Assembly (NCBI GenBank): GCA_003963145.1
Contig: RXJJ01000006.1
Span: forward strand, 22,455 to 86,454
Direction of reading: 5' to 3'
Length of the DNA stretch: 64,000 nt
Source: Bradyrhizobiaceae bacterium
Lineage (GTDB): Bacteria; Pseudomonadota; Alphaproteobacteria; Rhizobiales; Xanthobacteraceae
Shown here: positions 35,216-45,312 of the stretch, piece after piece
Layout: each line of letters begins with the position of its first letter
How positions within the stretch are numbered: the first letter of the stretch is position 1
Made by a program: the position numbers and the translations under genes
The notes under the pieces: generated by a model
Seen by the model: only the letters and a program-made list of their open reading frames with translations
Told to the model about the DNA's origin: nothing
Database searches by the model: none

Positions 35216-36061
35216 ATGAACCCGATTTACGCATCCCGCCGGCGGAAGGATATTGTTGTCCGTTTCCTGTGCATGGGCGCCGCGGTTTTTGGTGTCGCCT
35301 GGCTGGCACTGATCCTGTTTACCCTGCTCTATAACGGGCTGACCGGCCTCAATCTCAGTGTTTTCACCGAGAATACGCCGCCACCCGGTTCCACCGATGG
35401 CGGTCTTCTCAACGCGATCGTCGGCTCGATCATTATGACGGTGATAGGCGTCGGTATTGGCGCGCCGCTTGGTCTTTTTGCAGGCACCTACCTCGCTGAA
35501 TACGGCAAGCACGACAAGCTGACCGAAGTGATCCGGTTCATAAACGGCATTCTGCTCAGCGCGCCGTCGATCATCATTGGCCTGTTTATTTATGGCGCCG
35601 TGGTAATTCCGATGGGCAGATTCTCAGCCATCGCCGGCTCGCTTGCTCTTGCCGTCATCGTGATTCCGGTCGTCCTCCGCACGACCGAGGACATGCTGGC
35701 GCTGGTGCCGAACCCATTGCGTGAGGCGGCTTCGGCTCTCGGATTGCCGCGTTCGCTCGTTATCAAACGTATTGCGTATCGCGCCGCGCGGGCTGGCCTC
35801 ATTACCGGCATTCTTCTGGCGACCTCGCGCGTCGCAGGTGAAACCGCTCCCTTGCTGTTCACGGCGCTGAGCAATCAGTTCTTCAGTCTCGATCTAACCA
35901 AGACGATGGCCAACCTGCCGGTGACCATCAACAACTTCGTGCAGAGCCCTTACGCCTACTGGAAGCAGCTGGCATGGGCCGGCGCCCTGCTTATTACCCT
36001 GACCGTACTCGCCCTGAACATCGCTGCGCGCCTCCTGAGCGCCGAGAGGACTGCAAAATGA
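35216..36061 (+). CDS. pstA: Phosphate ABC transporter permease PstA
   Basis: 281-residue partner of PstC. The motifs [39 protein letters not shown] and the contact loop [19 protein letters not shown] identify PstA. It starts one base after the pstC stop and overlaps pstB by 4 bp (ATGA). Confidence 0.95.
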   Translation: MNPIYASRRRKDIVVRFLCMGAAVFGVAWLALILFTLLYNGLTGLNLSVFTENTPPPGSTDGGLLNAIVGSIIMTVIGVGIGAPLGLFAGTYLAEYGKHDKLTEVIRFINGILLSAPSIIIGLFIYGAVVIPMGRFSAIAGSLALAVIVIPVVLRTTEDMLALVPNPLREAASALGLPRSLVIKRIAYRAARAGLITGILLATSRVAGETAPLLFTALSNQFFSLDLTKTMANLPVTINNFVQSPYAYWKQLAWAGALLITLTVLALNIAARLLSAERTAK

Positions 36062-36885
36062 CCGACGTTTCGTCTTCAGCAACTCTGGATCGTCCGGCTG
36101 CTCCGCCGCCGTCTATTGTTCTTCCCGACAGCCCGGCGAAAGTCACCGCGCGCAACCTGAATTTCTATTATGGGCAGCATCACGCGTTGAAGAACATCAA
36201 CCTGACGCTTGGGCTCAATCGCGTGACCGCGTTCATCGGCCCGTCGGGCTGCGGCAAGTCCACCCTGCTGCGCATCTTCAACCGGATGTACGATCTTTAT
36301 CCGGGCCAGCGCGCCGAGGGGCAGTTGCTGCTCGACAACACCAACATTCTCGATCCGAAGCTCGACCTCAATCTTTTGCGCGCGCGGATCGGCATGGTGT
36401 TTCAGAAGCCGACGCCGTTCCCGATGACGATCTATGAGAACATCGCTTTCGGCATCCGGCTCTATGAGAAGATTTCAAAATCGGAAATGGACGACCGGGT
36501 CGAGAAGGCCCTGCGCGGCGGCGCGCTCTGGAATGAGGTCAAGGACAAGCTCGGCGCGAGCGGTCTCAGCCTCTCTGGCGGTCAGCAGCAGCGCCTGTGC
36601 ATCGCGCGGACTGTGGCGGTGCGCCCCGAAGTGATCCTGTTCGACGAGCCCTGTTCGGCTCTGGACCCGATCTCCACCGCCAAGGTCGAGGAACTCATCA
36701 GCGAATTGAAGAGCGATTACACGATCGCGATCGTCACGCACAACATGCAGCAGGCGGCGCGTTGTTCGGACTACACTGCCTTCATGTATCTTGGCGAACT
36801 TGTCGAATTCGACGAAACCAACAAGATTTTCACCTCGCCTAGCGATCGCCGTACGCAAGATTACATCACTGGCCGGTTCGGCTAA
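36058..36885 (+). CDS. pstB: Phosphate ABC transporter ATP-binding protein PstB
   Basis: 275-residue ATPase. Walker [11 protein letters not shown]-loop QKPTPFPM, signature LSGGQQQRL, Walker B VILFDEP and switch [18 protein letters not shown] are all intact; the last is PstB-specific. A Pro/Ser-rich N-terminal stretch of about 30 residues precedes the domain. I chose the ATG at 36058, which overlaps the pstA stop. Confidence 0.96.
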   Translation: MTDVSSSATLDRPAAPPPSIVLPDSPAKVTARNLNFYYGQHHALKNINLTLGLNRVTAFIGPSGCGKSTLLRIFNRMYDLYPGQRAEGQLLLDNTNILDPKLDLNLLRARIGMVFQKPTPFPMTIYENIAFGIRLYEKISKSEMDDRVEKALRGGALWNEVKDKLGASGLSLSGGQQQRLCIARTVAVRPEVILFDEPCSALDPISTAKVEELISELKSDYTIAIVTHNMQQAARCSDYTAFMYLGELVEFDETNKIFTSPSDRRTQDYITGRFG

Positions 36886-36908
36886 CGCGACATCCGGGGA
36901 CAGATATC

Positions 36909-37625
36909 ATGGCTAATGAACATACCGCGAAAGCGTTTGACGAAGACCTTCAGGAACTGACCCGTCTGGTCGCCGAAATGGGCGGCCTCGCCGAGCGTCA
37001 GATTGTCGACTCCGTCGATTCGCTGATCCGCCGCGACGTCAGCCTGAGCATGCGCGTCGTCGCTGCCGATGCGGAGCTCGACAAGCTCCAGCATCTGATT
37101 GAAGAGCGAGGCGTTCTCACGATCGCCCGCCGCCAGCCGATGGCTGTCGACCTGCGCGAGATCGTCGGCGCCCTTCGCGTCGCCACAGATCTGGAACGCA
37201 TCGGCGATTTGTCGAAGAACATCGCAAAGCGCGTTGCGTCGCTCGACAGCGATTTCCATCCGCTCAAGCTGATCCGCGGTCTCGAGCATATGACCGACCT
37301 CGTTCAGTCTCAGGTGAAGTCGGTGCTCGACGCCTATGCCGCGCACGATCTGCCGGCTGCGATGGCGGTCTGGAAGGGTGACGAGGAAGTCGATGCGATC
37401 TGTACCTCGCTGTTCCGCGAGCTTCTGACCTACATGATGGAAGATCCGCGCAATATCGGTTTCTGCATTCACTTGATGTTCTGCGCCAAGAACATCGAGC
37501 GGATCGGCGACCATGCCACCAATATTGCCGAAACGGTGTTCTACATGATCGAGGGTCAGGCCATCACCGATCAGCGTCCGAAGGGTGACATGACCACTTT
37601 CGCCAACGCATCCACCGTTGGCTGA
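36909..37625 (+). CDS. phoU: Phosphate signalling protein PhoU
   Basis: 238-residue all-helical protein of two PhoU repeats, each with an acidic metal-binding signature: ATDLERIGDLSKNIAKR in the first half and AKNIERIGDHATNIAE in the second. It connects PstSCAB to PhoR and shuts off PhoB when phosphate is plentiful. It is 23 bp after pstB and 14 bp before phoB. Confidence 0.95.
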   Translation: MANEHTAKAFDEDLQELTRLVAEMGGLAERQIVDSVDSLIRRDVSLSMRVVAADAELDKLQHLIEERGVLTIARRQPMAVDLREIVGALRVATDLERIGDLSKNIAKRVASLDSDFHPLKLIRGLEHMTDLVQSQVKSVLDAYAAHDLPAAMAVWKGDEEVDAICTSLFRELLTYMMEDPRNIGFCIHLMFCAKNIERIGDHATNIAETVFYMIEGQAITDQRPKGDMTTFANASTVG

Positions 37626-37639
37626 TCGAAAGGCAAACG

Positions 37640-38344
37640 ATGAGCGCGCGCATTCTGGTTGTCGAAGACGAAGAAGCGCTGACCACGCTGCTCCGTTATA
37701 ATCTCGATGCAGAAGGCTACGACGTCGAGACGGTGGCACGAGGCGACGATGCCGATACGCGCCTGAAGGAGCGTATTCCGGATCTGATCGTGCTGGACTG
37801 GATGCTTCCGGGATTGTCCGGCATCGAATTGTGCCGGCGTCTTCGGGCGCGTCCCGAGACCAAGCAGCTGCCGATCATCATGCTGACCGCGCGCGGCGAG
37901 GAAAGCGAGCGCGTGCGCGGACTTGCCACAGGTGCGGATGATTACATCGTCAAGCCTTTCTCGGTGCCAGAGCTGCTGGCGCGGGTGAAGGGATTGCTCC
38001 GCCGCGCCAGTCCCGAGCGGTTGGCGACGGTGCTGAATTATGGTGACATCGAACTCGACCGCGAGAAGCGCCGCGTTGCGCGCTCCGGCCGTCCGATCGA
38101 TCTTGGCCCGACCGAATACCGGCTGCTCGAATTCTTTCTCGAACACCCGGGCCGCGTGTTCAGCCGCGAGCAGCTGCTCGACGGCGTGTGGGGGCGGGAC
38201 ATCTACATCGACGAACGCACGGTGGACGTTCACATCGGCCGACTTCGCAAGCTTCTGAACCCTGGCCAGGAGCAGGACCCGATCCGCACCGTGCGCGGCG
38301 CAGGCTATGCGCTCGATGACCGTTTCGCCAAAGCGGCTGAGTAA
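37640..38344 (+). CDS. phoB: Phosphate regulon response regulator PhoB
   Basis: 234 residues: receiver domain (1-120) with acidic pocket Glu9-Asp10, phospho-acceptor Asp53 (LDWMLPG) and Lys in DDYIVKPFS; OmpR-type winged-helix domain (about 130-230) with LGPTEYRLLEFFLEHPGRVF and ERTVDVHIGRLRKLL. It binds Pho boxes such as 32980-33008, so the operon is autoregulated. Last gene of the pst-pho operon; an intrinsic terminator follows. Confidence 0.96.
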   Translation: MSARILVVEDEEALTTLLRYNLDAEGYDVETVARGDDADTRLKERIPDLIVLDWMLPGLSGIELCRRLRARPETKQLPIIMLTARGEESERVRGLATGADDYIVKPFSVPELLARVKGLLRRASPERLATVLNYGDIELDREKRRVARSGRPIDLGPTEYRLLEFFLEHPGRVFSREQLLDGVWGRDIYIDERTVDVHIGRLRKLLNPGQEQDPIRTVRGAGYALDDRFAKAAE

Positions 38345-38365
38345 GATATCGGTTCTCTAAAATTG

Positions 38366-38398
38366 AAAAGCTGCGGAATATAATTTCCGCAGCTTTTT
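38366..38398. terminator. Intrinsic terminator of the pst-pho operon (probably bidirectional)
   Basis: Arms 38366-38378 and 38385-38397 (AAAAGCTGCGGAA and its complement) around a 6-nt loop, followed by TTTTT. The run of A on the other side provides U residues for the convergent gcrA transcript as well. Confidence 0.9.
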
Positions 38399-38421
38399 CT
38401 TTTTATAAGCCAGGTTTTTGA

Positions 38422-38931
38422 TCAGCGCGTCGTCTTGGGCTGCTGCCGCCGCCGCTCGCTGGCCGGCTGATAGGCCACACGCGAATGGTGCGCGCAGTAG
38501 GGCAGGCTCGCCACCGCCTTGCCGCCACAAAAGAAAAACTCCGAGCTGCTCGGATCGCCGATGGGCCAGTGGCAGGTATCTTCCGTGAGTTCCAGCAAGG
38601 TCCGGCGCTGGCTCATCGGAACGACATTGTCGAACGCGACGGGATCGGGCTCCGACTCGGTCTCGAAGACATGTGCCAGCGCGGTGTTGCCGCGTGACAC
38701 CGGACGGCTGATGCGCATCATATTCTGCGCCGGGCGCGTCTTGCGCTGGCGAGGAGCCGCAGACGAGGGCGATTTCGCGCGGCCCGACAGGCCAAGGCGA
38801 TGCACCTTGCCGATCACCGCGTTGCGCGTGATGTTGCCGAGCTCGGCCGCGATCTGGCTGGCCGATAACCCGGACTCCCAGAGTTTCTTCAACTGTTCGA
38901 CGCGATCGTCGGTCCAACTGATTACCGTCAT
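38422..38931 (-). CDS. gcrA: GcrA family cell-cycle regulator
   Basis: 169 residues. The N-terminal helix-turn-helix MTVISWTDDRVEQLKKLWES followed by SASQIAAELG and TRNAVIGKVHRLGL is diagnostic of GcrA. The C-terminal part has CHWPIGDPSSSEFFFCGG and PYCAHHSRVAYQP, the sigma-70-contacting domain. GcrA activates genes at CcrM-methylated GANTC promoters. GANTC sites occur upstream (39012-39016, 39138-39142, 39151-39155), but not clearly more often than by chance. Confidence 0.94.
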   Translation of the reverse strand: MTVISWTDDRVEQLKKLWESGLSASQIAAELGNITRNAVIGKVHRLGLSGRAKSPSSAAPRQRKTRPAQNMMRISRPVSRGNTALAHVFETESEPDPVAFDNVVPMSQRRTLLELTEDTCHWPIGDPSSSEFFFCGGKAVASLPYCAHHSRVAYQPASERRRQQPKTTR

Positions 38932-39127
38932 CGCACTATTCCTTTTCTACCCGCGTCCTTGCGTCTTGCGACGCGGCGTCACGTGTGAAGGCTCAAAATC
39001 CGTAGGCGGTAGAATCCCTTAGCCCTCGCCCTGCCGCACCCAAGCGACCGGCGTTAACGCCTTACGAAGAGGATCCCGAATTTAAAACCGCCGCACGAGA
39101 TGTCGTACCTAACGGCTGAAAAGCTAC

Positions 39128-39234
39128 AATATGGCGTGACTCCCGCGCAAGAGTCCGGCCCTCCCGTCCACATGTTCCGTTTTGAGGGCGTCAGACCCCG
39201 ATTGCCATTTGATCGTACCCGGGGCGGCCATATT
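39128..39234 (+). ncRNA. Candidate structured RNA in the gcrA-argD intergenic region
   Basis: The 521 bases between gcrA and argD contain no plausible gene, but 39128-39234 can fold into a closed multi-branch structure: outer stem 39128-39135 with 39227-39234 (8 bp, AATATGGC), and inside it GACTC/GAGTC (39138-39142/39151-39155), GCCCTC/GAGGGC (39158-39163/39184-39189) and CCCCG/CGGGG (39196-39200/39220-39224). Strand and transcription are not known; I match it to no named RNA family. The short helices could be chance in GC-rich DNA. Confidence 0.3.
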
Positions 39235-39309
39235 CGGAATTCATTGTCGCGATGACATAGGATTGTTCAAACTCTGCGTTCACGCATTAAGAATGCGCCC
39301 GATGGCGTG

Positions 39310-39338
39310 TTGACAGTCCTTGTATGCCGATAGGATAC
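39310..39338 (+). promoter_or_regulatory. Candidate sigma-70 promoter upstream of argD
   Basis: A consensus -35 TTGACA (39310-39315), a 17-bp spacer and GGATAC (39333-39338) as a poor -10; TAGGAT (39331-39336) with a 15-bp spacer is an alternative. It lies about 115 bp before the argD start. Confidence 0.5.
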
Positions 39339-39344
39339 TCAGCC

Positions 39345-39376
39345 CGTGCCGCCTTTCCGGGCGGCACGTTTTGTTT
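39345..39376 (+). terminator. Terminator-like hairpin in the argD leader
   Basis: Arms CGTGCCGCC (39345-39353) and GGCGGCACG (39360-39368), a 6-nt loop, then TTTTGTTT. It comes a few bases after the candidate promoter and before argD, where an unconditional terminator makes little sense. It may be an attenuator of argDF or the end of a very short transcript. Confidence 0.6.
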
Positions 39377-39452
39377 CCGGGCAGGCCATTCGGCGCCGAG
39401 GCAGCGCCGCCTATGTGGGCCTCTGGACATTCATCAGGTCGCAGTCATCGCC

Positions 39453-40661
39453 ATGAGCCAGATTTCGCAGTCGCATCTTCTTCCCGTTTTCGCACGCACC
39501 GATCTGGCCTTCGAGCGTGGCGAGGGCGTGTGGCTGTATGGCATCGATGGTGAACGCTATCTCGATTTCACCAGCGGCGTTGCCGTCAATGCGCTCGGCC
39601 ACGCCCATCCGCATCTGGTGTCCGCCATTCAGGCACAGGCGGCCAAGCTCATTCACATGTCGAACCTGTTCAAAAGCCCGGATGGCGAGCGCGTTGCTGC
39701 GCGGCTATGCGAGGCCAGCTTTGCCGATCAGGTGTTCTTCGCCAATTCCGGAGCGGAGGCGATGGAATGCGCCATCAAGATCACGCGCAAATACCACGCG
39801 GCGAAGGGACGGCCGGATCGCTATCGCATCATCACCTTCGAGGGGGCATTCCACGGCCGCACGCTGGCAACGCTCGCCGCCGGCGGACAGGAAAAATATC
39901 TTGAGGGTTTCGGCCCCAGGGTCGAGGGCTTCGATCAGGTTCCGCTCGGCGACCTTGAGGCAACCAAAAAGGCCATTGGTCCGCAGACGGCCGGTATTCT
40001 GATCGAGCCGCTGCAGGGCGAAGGGGGCGTGCGCGAGCCGTCTCATGCCTTTTTCAGAGCGCTGCGCCAGCTTTGCGATGACAACGATCTTCTGCTCGTG
40101 TTCGATGAAGTGCAGACAGGCATGGGCCGCACCGGCGAATTGTTCGCGCACCAGCGCATCGGCGTGAAACCCGATGTCATGGCGCTGGCGAAGGCGCTCG
40201 GCGGCGGTTTTCCAATCGGCGCCTGCCTTGCGACCAAGGATGCCGCCTTCGGCATGACCGCCGGCACTCACGGCTCGACGTTCGGCGGCAATCCGCTGGC
40301 GATTGCCGCGGCGAGCGCGGTCCTTGATCTGATGCTCGAGCCGAAGTTCATGGAGCATGTGCGCCGGGCGTCGCTGTTGCTGAAACAGAAGCTCGCCTCG
40401 GTCGTCGACCGTTACCCTGACCTGCTCACGGAAGTGCGCGGAGAGGGGCTTTTGATCGGCCTCAAAGCCGTCATTCCCTCGCCCGATCTCATCGCGGCCT
40501 TGCGCGACGAAAAGCTGCTCACGGTCGGCGCCGGGGAGAATGTCGTGCGTCTTCTGCCGCCCTTGATCGTCTCCGAGGCTGAGATCGAGGAAGGCGTGAG
40601 CCGCATCGAGAAGGCATGTGCAAAGCTGTCAGCCCTCCACGCCAGGAAGAAGGCCGTGTGA
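39453..40661 (+). CDS. argD: Acetylornithine aminotransferase
   Basis: 402-residue class III PLP-dependent aminotransferase of arginine synthesis, converting N-acetylglutamate semialdehyde to N-acetylornithine. Conserved pieces are [53 protein letters not shown] and the PLP-lysine motif [17 protein letters not shown] chose the ATG at 39453; a longer frame from 39324 would begin with 43 residues that look untranslated and run through the leader hairpin. The stop shares a base with the argF start. Confidence 0.93.
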   Translation: MSQISQSHLLPVFARTDLAFERGEGVWLYGIDGERYLDFTSGVAVNALGHAHPHLVSAIQAQAAKLIHMSNLFKSPDGERVAARLCEASFADQVFFANSGAEAMECAIKITRKYHAAKGRPDRYRIITFEGAFHGRTLATLAAGGQEKYLEGFGPRVEGFDQVPLGDLEATKKAIGPQTAGILIEPLQGEGGVREPSHAFFRALRQLCDDNDLLLVFDEVQTGMGRTGELFAHQRIGVKPDVMALAKALGGGFPIGACLATKDAAFGMTAGTHGSTFGGNPLAIAAASAVLDLMLEPKFMEHVRRASLLLKQKLASVVDRYPDLLTEVRGEGLLIGLKAVIPSPDLIAALRDEKLLTVGAGENVVRLLPPLIVSEAEIEEGVSRIEKACAKLSALHARKKAV

Positions 40662-41584
40662 TGAGCAAGAAGCTGCGGCATTTTCTCGATATTTCCGCTT
40701 TGCCGACGAGCGATCTGCGCGTGATGCTCGACGCCGCCCTGGCGATGAAAAAAGACCTCAAAAGCAACGTCAAGCGCGCCAAGCCGCTCGCGGACAAGAC
40801 GCTGGCGATGATTTTCGAGCGCCCGTCGACGCGAACCCGCGTGTCGTTCGAGGTCGGGATGCGCCAGCTCGGCGGCGAGGCCATCATGCTGACCGGGGCC
40901 GAGATGCAACTCGGCCGCGGTGAGACGTTCGCCGATACCGCGCGCGTGTTGTCGCGCTTCGTCGACGCCATCATGATCCGTATTCTCAGCCCCGATGCGC
41001 TGGCAGAGATGGTGGAATATGCCACCGTGCCGGTCATCAACGGGCTGACCCGGCGTTCGCATCCAACCCAGGTGATGGCCGATGTGATGACGTTCGAGGA
41101 GCATCGCGGGCCGATCAAGGGCCGCACTGTGGCGTGGACCGGCGATGACAACAACGTGCTGGCGTCCTGGATGCACGCCGCCGAGCGGTTCAATTTCAAT
41201 CTGCGCGTCGCTACGCCGCCGGAACTCGCTCCCGGCAAGACTCTAAAGGACTGGATCAAGTCGACCAATGCACCGATCCTGATCGGCAGCAATCCGGAAG
41301 AGATGGTACGCGGCGCCGATTGCGTCGTGACCGACACCTGGATGTCGATGGGCGACAAGGACGGCGAGCATCGGCACAACCTGCTACGGCCCTACCAGGT
41401 GAATGAAAAGCTGATGTCGCTGGCCAAGCCCGATGCCATCTTCATGCACTGCCTGCCGGCCCATCGCGGCGAGGAAGTCACGGACGGTGTGATCGATGGT
41501 CCGCAATCGGTGGTGTTCGATGAAGCCGAAAACCGGCTGCATGCGCATAAAGGCATTCTGGCGTGGTGTCTCGACGCCGTTTAG
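40661..41584 (+). CDS. argF: Ornithine carbamoyltransferase
   Basis: 307-residue enzyme making citrulline from ornithine and carbamoyl phosphate. The carbamoyl-phosphate loop [13 protein letters not shown] and the ornithine/product motif [13 protein letters not shown] are intact. Start overlaps the argD stop by one base (TGATG), so the two are translationally coupled. Normal family length. Confidence 0.95.
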   Translation: MSKKLRHFLDISALPTSDLRVMLDAALAMKKDLKSNVKRAKPLADKTLAMIFERPSTRTRVSFEVGMRQLGGEAIMLTGAEMQLGRGETFADTARVLSRFVDAIMIRILSPDALAEMVEYATVPVINGLTRRSHPTQVMADVMTFEEHRGPIKGRTVAWTGDDNNVLASWMHAAERFNFNLRVATPPELAPGKTLKDWIKSTNAPILIGSNPEEMVRGADCVVTDTWMSMGDKDGEHRHNLLRPYQVNEKLMSLAKPDAIFMHCLPAHRGEEVTDGVIDGPQSVVFDEAENRLHAHKGILAWCLDAV

Positions 41585-41678
41585 TCAGGCGGATTGCCGG
41601 ACACTGCGCCGCGCGCTTGATTTGATCGCTCTCAATTCCTAAATCCCGTGCAACCCCCTTCACGGAGATCATGCTGGT

Positions 41679-42695
41679 ATGGCCGATCAAGCCTCCGATC
41701 AAACCTCTATGGGTGCACCTTCGGCGGCGATCCGCGCGCCTTCGGCTGTTCCGGTTGACGATGCGGTGCTGCCTTTTGAAGTCAGCGCACTGGATGTGCG
41801 CGGTCGTTTGACGAAAATGGGCTCGGCGCTCGACGAAATTCTCACCAAGCATGACTATCCCGCGCCGGTCGGCAAGCTGCTCGGCGAGGCAATCGTGCTG
41901 ACGACGCTGCTCGGATCGTCGCTTAAATTCGATGGCCGCTTCATTCTCCAGACGCAGACCGAGGGCCCCGTGTCGCTGATGGTGGTCGATTACATTGCGC
42001 CCGATCGCCTGCGCGCTTATGCGCGTTATGACGCCGCTCGCGTCAAACCGGGTATGGATTCAGCAGCCTTGCTGGGACAAGGGCATCTTGCCATGACCAT
42101 CGATCAGGGGCCGGATATGAGCCGCTATCAGGGTCTTGTCGCTCTGAATGGCGGCAACCTCGAGGATGCTGCGCATGAATATTTTCTGCGCTCGGAACAG
42201 ATACCGACTCGTGTGCGGCTTGCTGTCGGCGAGGAATTCCGCGGCGGAGACGGTCCCAGACATCGCTGGCGTGGCGGTGGCATGCTGATGCAGTTCTTGC
42301 CGAAAGCCCCCGAGCGGGCCCGTCAGGCAGATCTGCATCCCGGCGATGCGCCTGAAGGTAGCGAAGTCCACAGCGTGGACGAGGATGACGCATGGACCGA
42401 GAGCCAGTCGCTGTTCGCGACCATTGAGGATGTCGAACTCATCGATCCCGATCTGTCCGGCGAGCGGCTGCTGTTTCGCCTGTTTCACGAACGCGGGGTT
42501 CGGGTGTTCCCGACTTTGCCGATCAAGGCCAGATGCACGTGTTCGCGCGATGCGGTGATGGGGATGCTGGCCAGTTTTTCACCGCAGGATCGTGCAGACA
42601 TGGTCGAGAACGGCAAAGTCGTGGTGACCTGCGAGTTTTGCAATTCGACATACGAATTCTCGCCGCATGAAGCGGGCGTTGAGGAGCCGACCTGA
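41679..42695 (+). CDS. hslO: Hsp33 redox-regulated chaperone
   Basis: 338 residues. The N-terminal chaperone domain (about 40-270) includes LGEAIVLTTLLGSSLKFDGR and LRAYARYD; the C-terminal zinc switch has CTC and CEFC separated by about 28 residues. Oxidation of these cysteines unfolds the switch and activates holding of unfolded proteins in the cytoplasm. It lies 94 bp after argF on the same strand; argF-hslO neighbourhood is common in this order. Confidence 0.94.
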   Translation: MADQASDQTSMGAPSAAIRAPSAVPVDDAVLPFEVSALDVRGRLTKMGSALDEILTKHDYPAPVGKLLGEAIVLTTLLGSSLKFDGRFILQTQTEGPVSLMVVDYIAPDRLRAYARYDAARVKPGMDSAALLGQGHLAMTIDQGPDMSRYQGLVALNGGNLEDAAHEYFLRSEQIPTRVRLAVGEEFRGGDGPRHRWRGGGMLMQFLPKAPERARQADLHPGDAPEGSEVHSVDEDDAWTESQSLFATIEDVELIDPDLSGERLLFRLFHERGVRVFPTLPIKARCTCSRDAVMGMLASFSPQDRADMVENGKVVVTCEFCNSTYEFSPHEAGVEEPT

Positions 42696-42698
42696 TCG

Positions 42699-43091
42699 TC
42701 AGTTCAGCGTCCGCCTGGTGTCGGGAGTGTCGAGCGAAAACAGCGGAATGTCGATCTCGAAGCGTTCGCCGCGGTCGTTCACCATCTGATAATGCCCGCT
42801 CATGAACCCGGAGGGCGTCGTCAGGGGTACGCCGCTGGTGTATTCGAAGTTCTCGCCGGGTGCGAGTACGGGCTGTTCTCCAATTACGCCTTCGCCGCGG
42901 ACCTCCTGCCGGTGTCCTGTTTCGTCCGTGATGATCCAGTGCCGCGTTTTCAACTGCACGGTCTCGCCGCTGTTATTCACGATGTTGATCGTGTAGGCCC
43001 AGAAATATTGCTGTTTTTCCGGCGCGGAACGTTCGGGAAGGAATTGCGGTTCGACGGTGACTTCGATCTGATGGGTGACGGCGTGGTACAT
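42699..43091 (-). CDS. apaG: ApaG protein
   Basis: 130-residue single-domain protein of the ApaG family (fibronectin-like fold): [20 protein letters not shown], then [20 protein letters not shown] and the end [18 protein letters not shown]. Linked to cobalt/magnesium handling in enteric bacteria; mechanism unclear. I chose the ATG at 43091 because it gives the normal family length; an ATG at 43160 would add 23 residues of Arg-rich sequence. It is convergent with hslO, 3 bp apart. Confidence 0.9.
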   Translation of the reverse strand: MYHAVTHQIEVTVEPQFLPERSAPEKQQYFWAYTINIVNNSGETVQLKTRHWIITDETGHRQEVRGEGVIGEQPVLAPGENFEYTSGVPLTTPSGFMSGHYQMVNDRGERFEIDIPLFSLDTPDTRRTLN

Positions 43092-43303
43092 GACCGGGGA
43101 GTCCAGTGACGGGGATTCGTAACGATAGCGAAACCTCCGCCGCTTGCCCATGCATCCCACAACGTTTTCGCCCGGCCAGATTCCGGCGGCGAAAAGCCGC
43201 TAGTTGGGCCCAAATTGCGGAAAACCGTCTTGATGCGATTTGCGGCTGGCCGTGAACTTTCGTAACACTTGAGGCGTTTCCACAGGCGTTTATCCGCCGG
43301 TTT

Positions 43304-44557
43304 ATGGCTCTATTGTCGATGGCGATCCTGGCAGTTGAAATGCCCGATAAGGTTCCGGCAAAAACGGAGCATAAGAAGGTCGTCGCGCTGCCCGTCGCCG
43401 TGGGCGAGCGGGAATTGCGCCTAGATCTTTTTCGCGGCATGGCGCTGTGGCTGATCTTCATCGACCATCTGCCGCCGAACATCCTGACCTGGTTCACGAT
43501 CCGCAATTACGGATTTAGCGACGCCACCGAGATTTTCATTTTCATTTCGGGCTACACTGCGGCCTTCGTTTATAGCCGCGCAATGGAGGAGCGCGGCTTT
43601 ACCGTGGCTACGGCGCGCATCCTCAAGCGCGTCTGGCAAATTTATGTCGCGCACGTATTTCTTTTCACGATCTATCTCGCCGAGATTTCCTACATCGCGA
43701 CAAGCTTCGAGAACCCGCTTTACGCGGAAGAAATGGGTATTCTCGATTTTCTCAAGCAGCCGGACGTCACCATCGTGCAGGCGCTGCTTTTGCGATTCCG
43801 GCCCGTCAACATGGACGTGCTGCCGCTTTACATTGTTTTGATGCTGTTCCTGCCCCTGATCCTGTGGCTGATGCGGCGCAGGGCGGATCTTACGCTGGCG
43901 TTGTCGGTGCTGCTCTACGCACTGACGTGGGAATTCGATCTTTACCTGACCGCCTATCCAAATGGCTTCTGGGCCTTCAATCCCTATGCCTGGCAGTTGC
44001 TGTTCGTGTTCGGCGCATGGTGCGCGCTCGGCGGCGCACAGCGCATGTCGCGCATCCTGGCCTCGCGTGTCACGCTCTGGCTGTCGATCGCCTATCTGGC
44101 GTTCGCCTTTTACGTGACCATGACCTGGTACATCCCCCAGCTGAACGGCTACCTGCCGCGCTGGATCGAAAGCTGGATGTATCCGATCAACAAGACCGAC
44201 CTGGACGTCCTGCGTTTTGTCCATTTTCTTGCGCTGGCGGCCGTTACAGTCCGCTTTTTGCCCAAGGACTGGCCGGGGTTGAAGTCGCCCTGGCTGCGGC
44301 CAGTTATCCTTTGCGGCCAGCATTCCTTGGAAATTTTTTGTCTCGGGGTGTTTCTGGCCTTTGCCGGGCATTTCATCCTGGCCGAGGTCTCGGGCGGCGC
44401 CTGGATGCATTTTACCATTAGTATTACCGGCATCATCATCATGTCGGCGGCGGCATGGGTGCTATCGTGGTATAAGCGCGAGGCGAGCAAGACCGGCAAA
44501 CGGGGCAAACCCGCGGACATTGAAGCCGATGCCGATCTTGCCGGAGGAGGACCATGA
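43304..44557 (+). CDS. opgC: OpgC-family membrane acyltransferase
   Basis: 417 residues with about ten transmembrane helices. The first conserved block is ELRLDLFRGMALWLIFIDHL and the second FSDATEIFIFISGYTAAFVY, the OpgC signature. OpgC transfers succinyl groups to osmoregulated periplasmic glucans in related bacteria; the acyl group here is not deducible. In-frame ATGs at 43304, 43319 and 43340 are all possible. The stop overlaps the start of the first of two SGNH-type genes (ATGA), so the three form an operon of acyl transfer and esterase-like proteins. Confidence 0.88.
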   Translation: MALLSMAILAVEMPDKVPAKTEHKKVVALPVAVGERELRLDLFRGMALWLIFIDHLPPNILTWFTIRNYGFSDATEIFIFISGYTAAFVYSRAMEERGFTVATARILKRVWQIYVAHVFLFTIYLAEISYIATSFENPLYAEEMGILDFLKQPDVTIVQALLLRFRPVNMDVLPLYIVLMLFLPLILWLMRRRADLTLALSVLLYALTWEFDLYLTAYPNGFWAFNPYAWQLLFVFGAWCALGGAQRMSRILASRVTLWLSIAYLAFAFYVTMTWYIPQLNGYLPRWIESWMYPINKTDLDVLRFVHFLALAAVTVRFLPKDWPGLKSPWLRPVILCGQHSLEIFCLGVFLAFAGHFILAEVSGGAWMHFTISITGIIIMSAAAWVLSWYKREASKTGKRGKPADIEADADLAGGGP

Positions 44558-45312
44558 GAATCGTGCTTGGCACGCTTGTTTGCCTCGGCATGTTGGCGAG
44601 CGTTCCCGCGCGCGCCGATGATGCCGATGTCTGCGCGGTGCCGGCCTATCTCCTGACCAGCGACAATGCGCTTCCAAAAGTCTCGGCTGTAGTCACTGCT
44701 CATCAGCCCCTGAACATTGTTGTTGTCGGCAGCCGCTCCTCCTCGTTGAACGGTCCCGACGGGTGGGCGATGTCTTATCCGGCGCGGCTGGAGGCGGCGC
44801 TTCGCGAAAAATTGCCGGGTATAGAGGTGCATGTCACGCTCGATCTGCGCGCCAAACAGACCGCGGCGGAAGTCGCCTCCGAACTCGAAAAAATTGTGCA
44901 GGACGCCAAGCCCGCGCTGGTGATCTGGCAGACCGGCACGGTGGATGCGATGCGTGCGATCGATCCCGATGATTTTCGCACCGGTCTCGATGACGGCATC
45001 GCCATATTGCAAAAGCTTAATACCGACGTGATCTTGATGAACTTGCAATACAGCCCACGTATGGAAACGATGCTTGCCGTTGCGCCATATAACGACACCA
45101 TTCGCGTCGTCGCTCAGCAGCGCGGCGTGCCGATGTTTGACCGGTTTGCAATTATGCGAAACTGGAGTGAAGCCGGCGATTTCGATCTGTTCGGAGCGGC
45201 ACATGGCTTCGGAATGGCCAAGCGTGTGCATGATTGTATCGGCAGGGCGCTTTCGAAGCTCGTGATTGAAACCGCTCACGTCAACCCTGCGGCGCTCGGA
45301 AGCCAGCGATGA
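44554..45312 (+). CDS. SGNH-hydrolase-like exported protein lacking the catalytic residues
   Basis: 252 residues with signal peptide (LGTLVCLGMLASVPARA). The fold matches the SGNH protein encoded next (VIWQTGTVDA against VIWQLGTNSV), but the key blocks differ: GSRSSS in place of GSSSTQG, no Gly block, Val-Asp in place of Asn-Ser in block III, and GAAH where DGLH is expected for the Asp-His pair. It may be a non-catalytic partner or an enzyme with changed chemistry. It overlaps opgC and the second SGNH gene by 4 bp each. Confidence 0.8.
   Translation: MRIVLGTLVCLGMLASVPARADDADVCAVPAYLLTSDNALPKVSAVVTAHQPLNIVVVGSRSSSLNGPDGWAMSYPARLEAALREKLPGIEVHVTLDLRAKQTAAEVASELEKIVQDAKPALVIWQTGTVDAMRAIDPDDFRTGLDDGIAILQKLNTDVILMNLQYSPRMETMLAVAPYNDTIRVVAQQRGVPMFDRFAIMRNWSEAGDFDLFGAAHGFGMAKRVHDCIGRALSKLVIETAHVNPAALGSQR

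Noticed and set aside
39001..39160. GANTC methylation sites upstream of gcrA as a cell-cycle control signature
   Set aside because: Three sites in about 520 bases are close to random expectation, so I mention them only as context.
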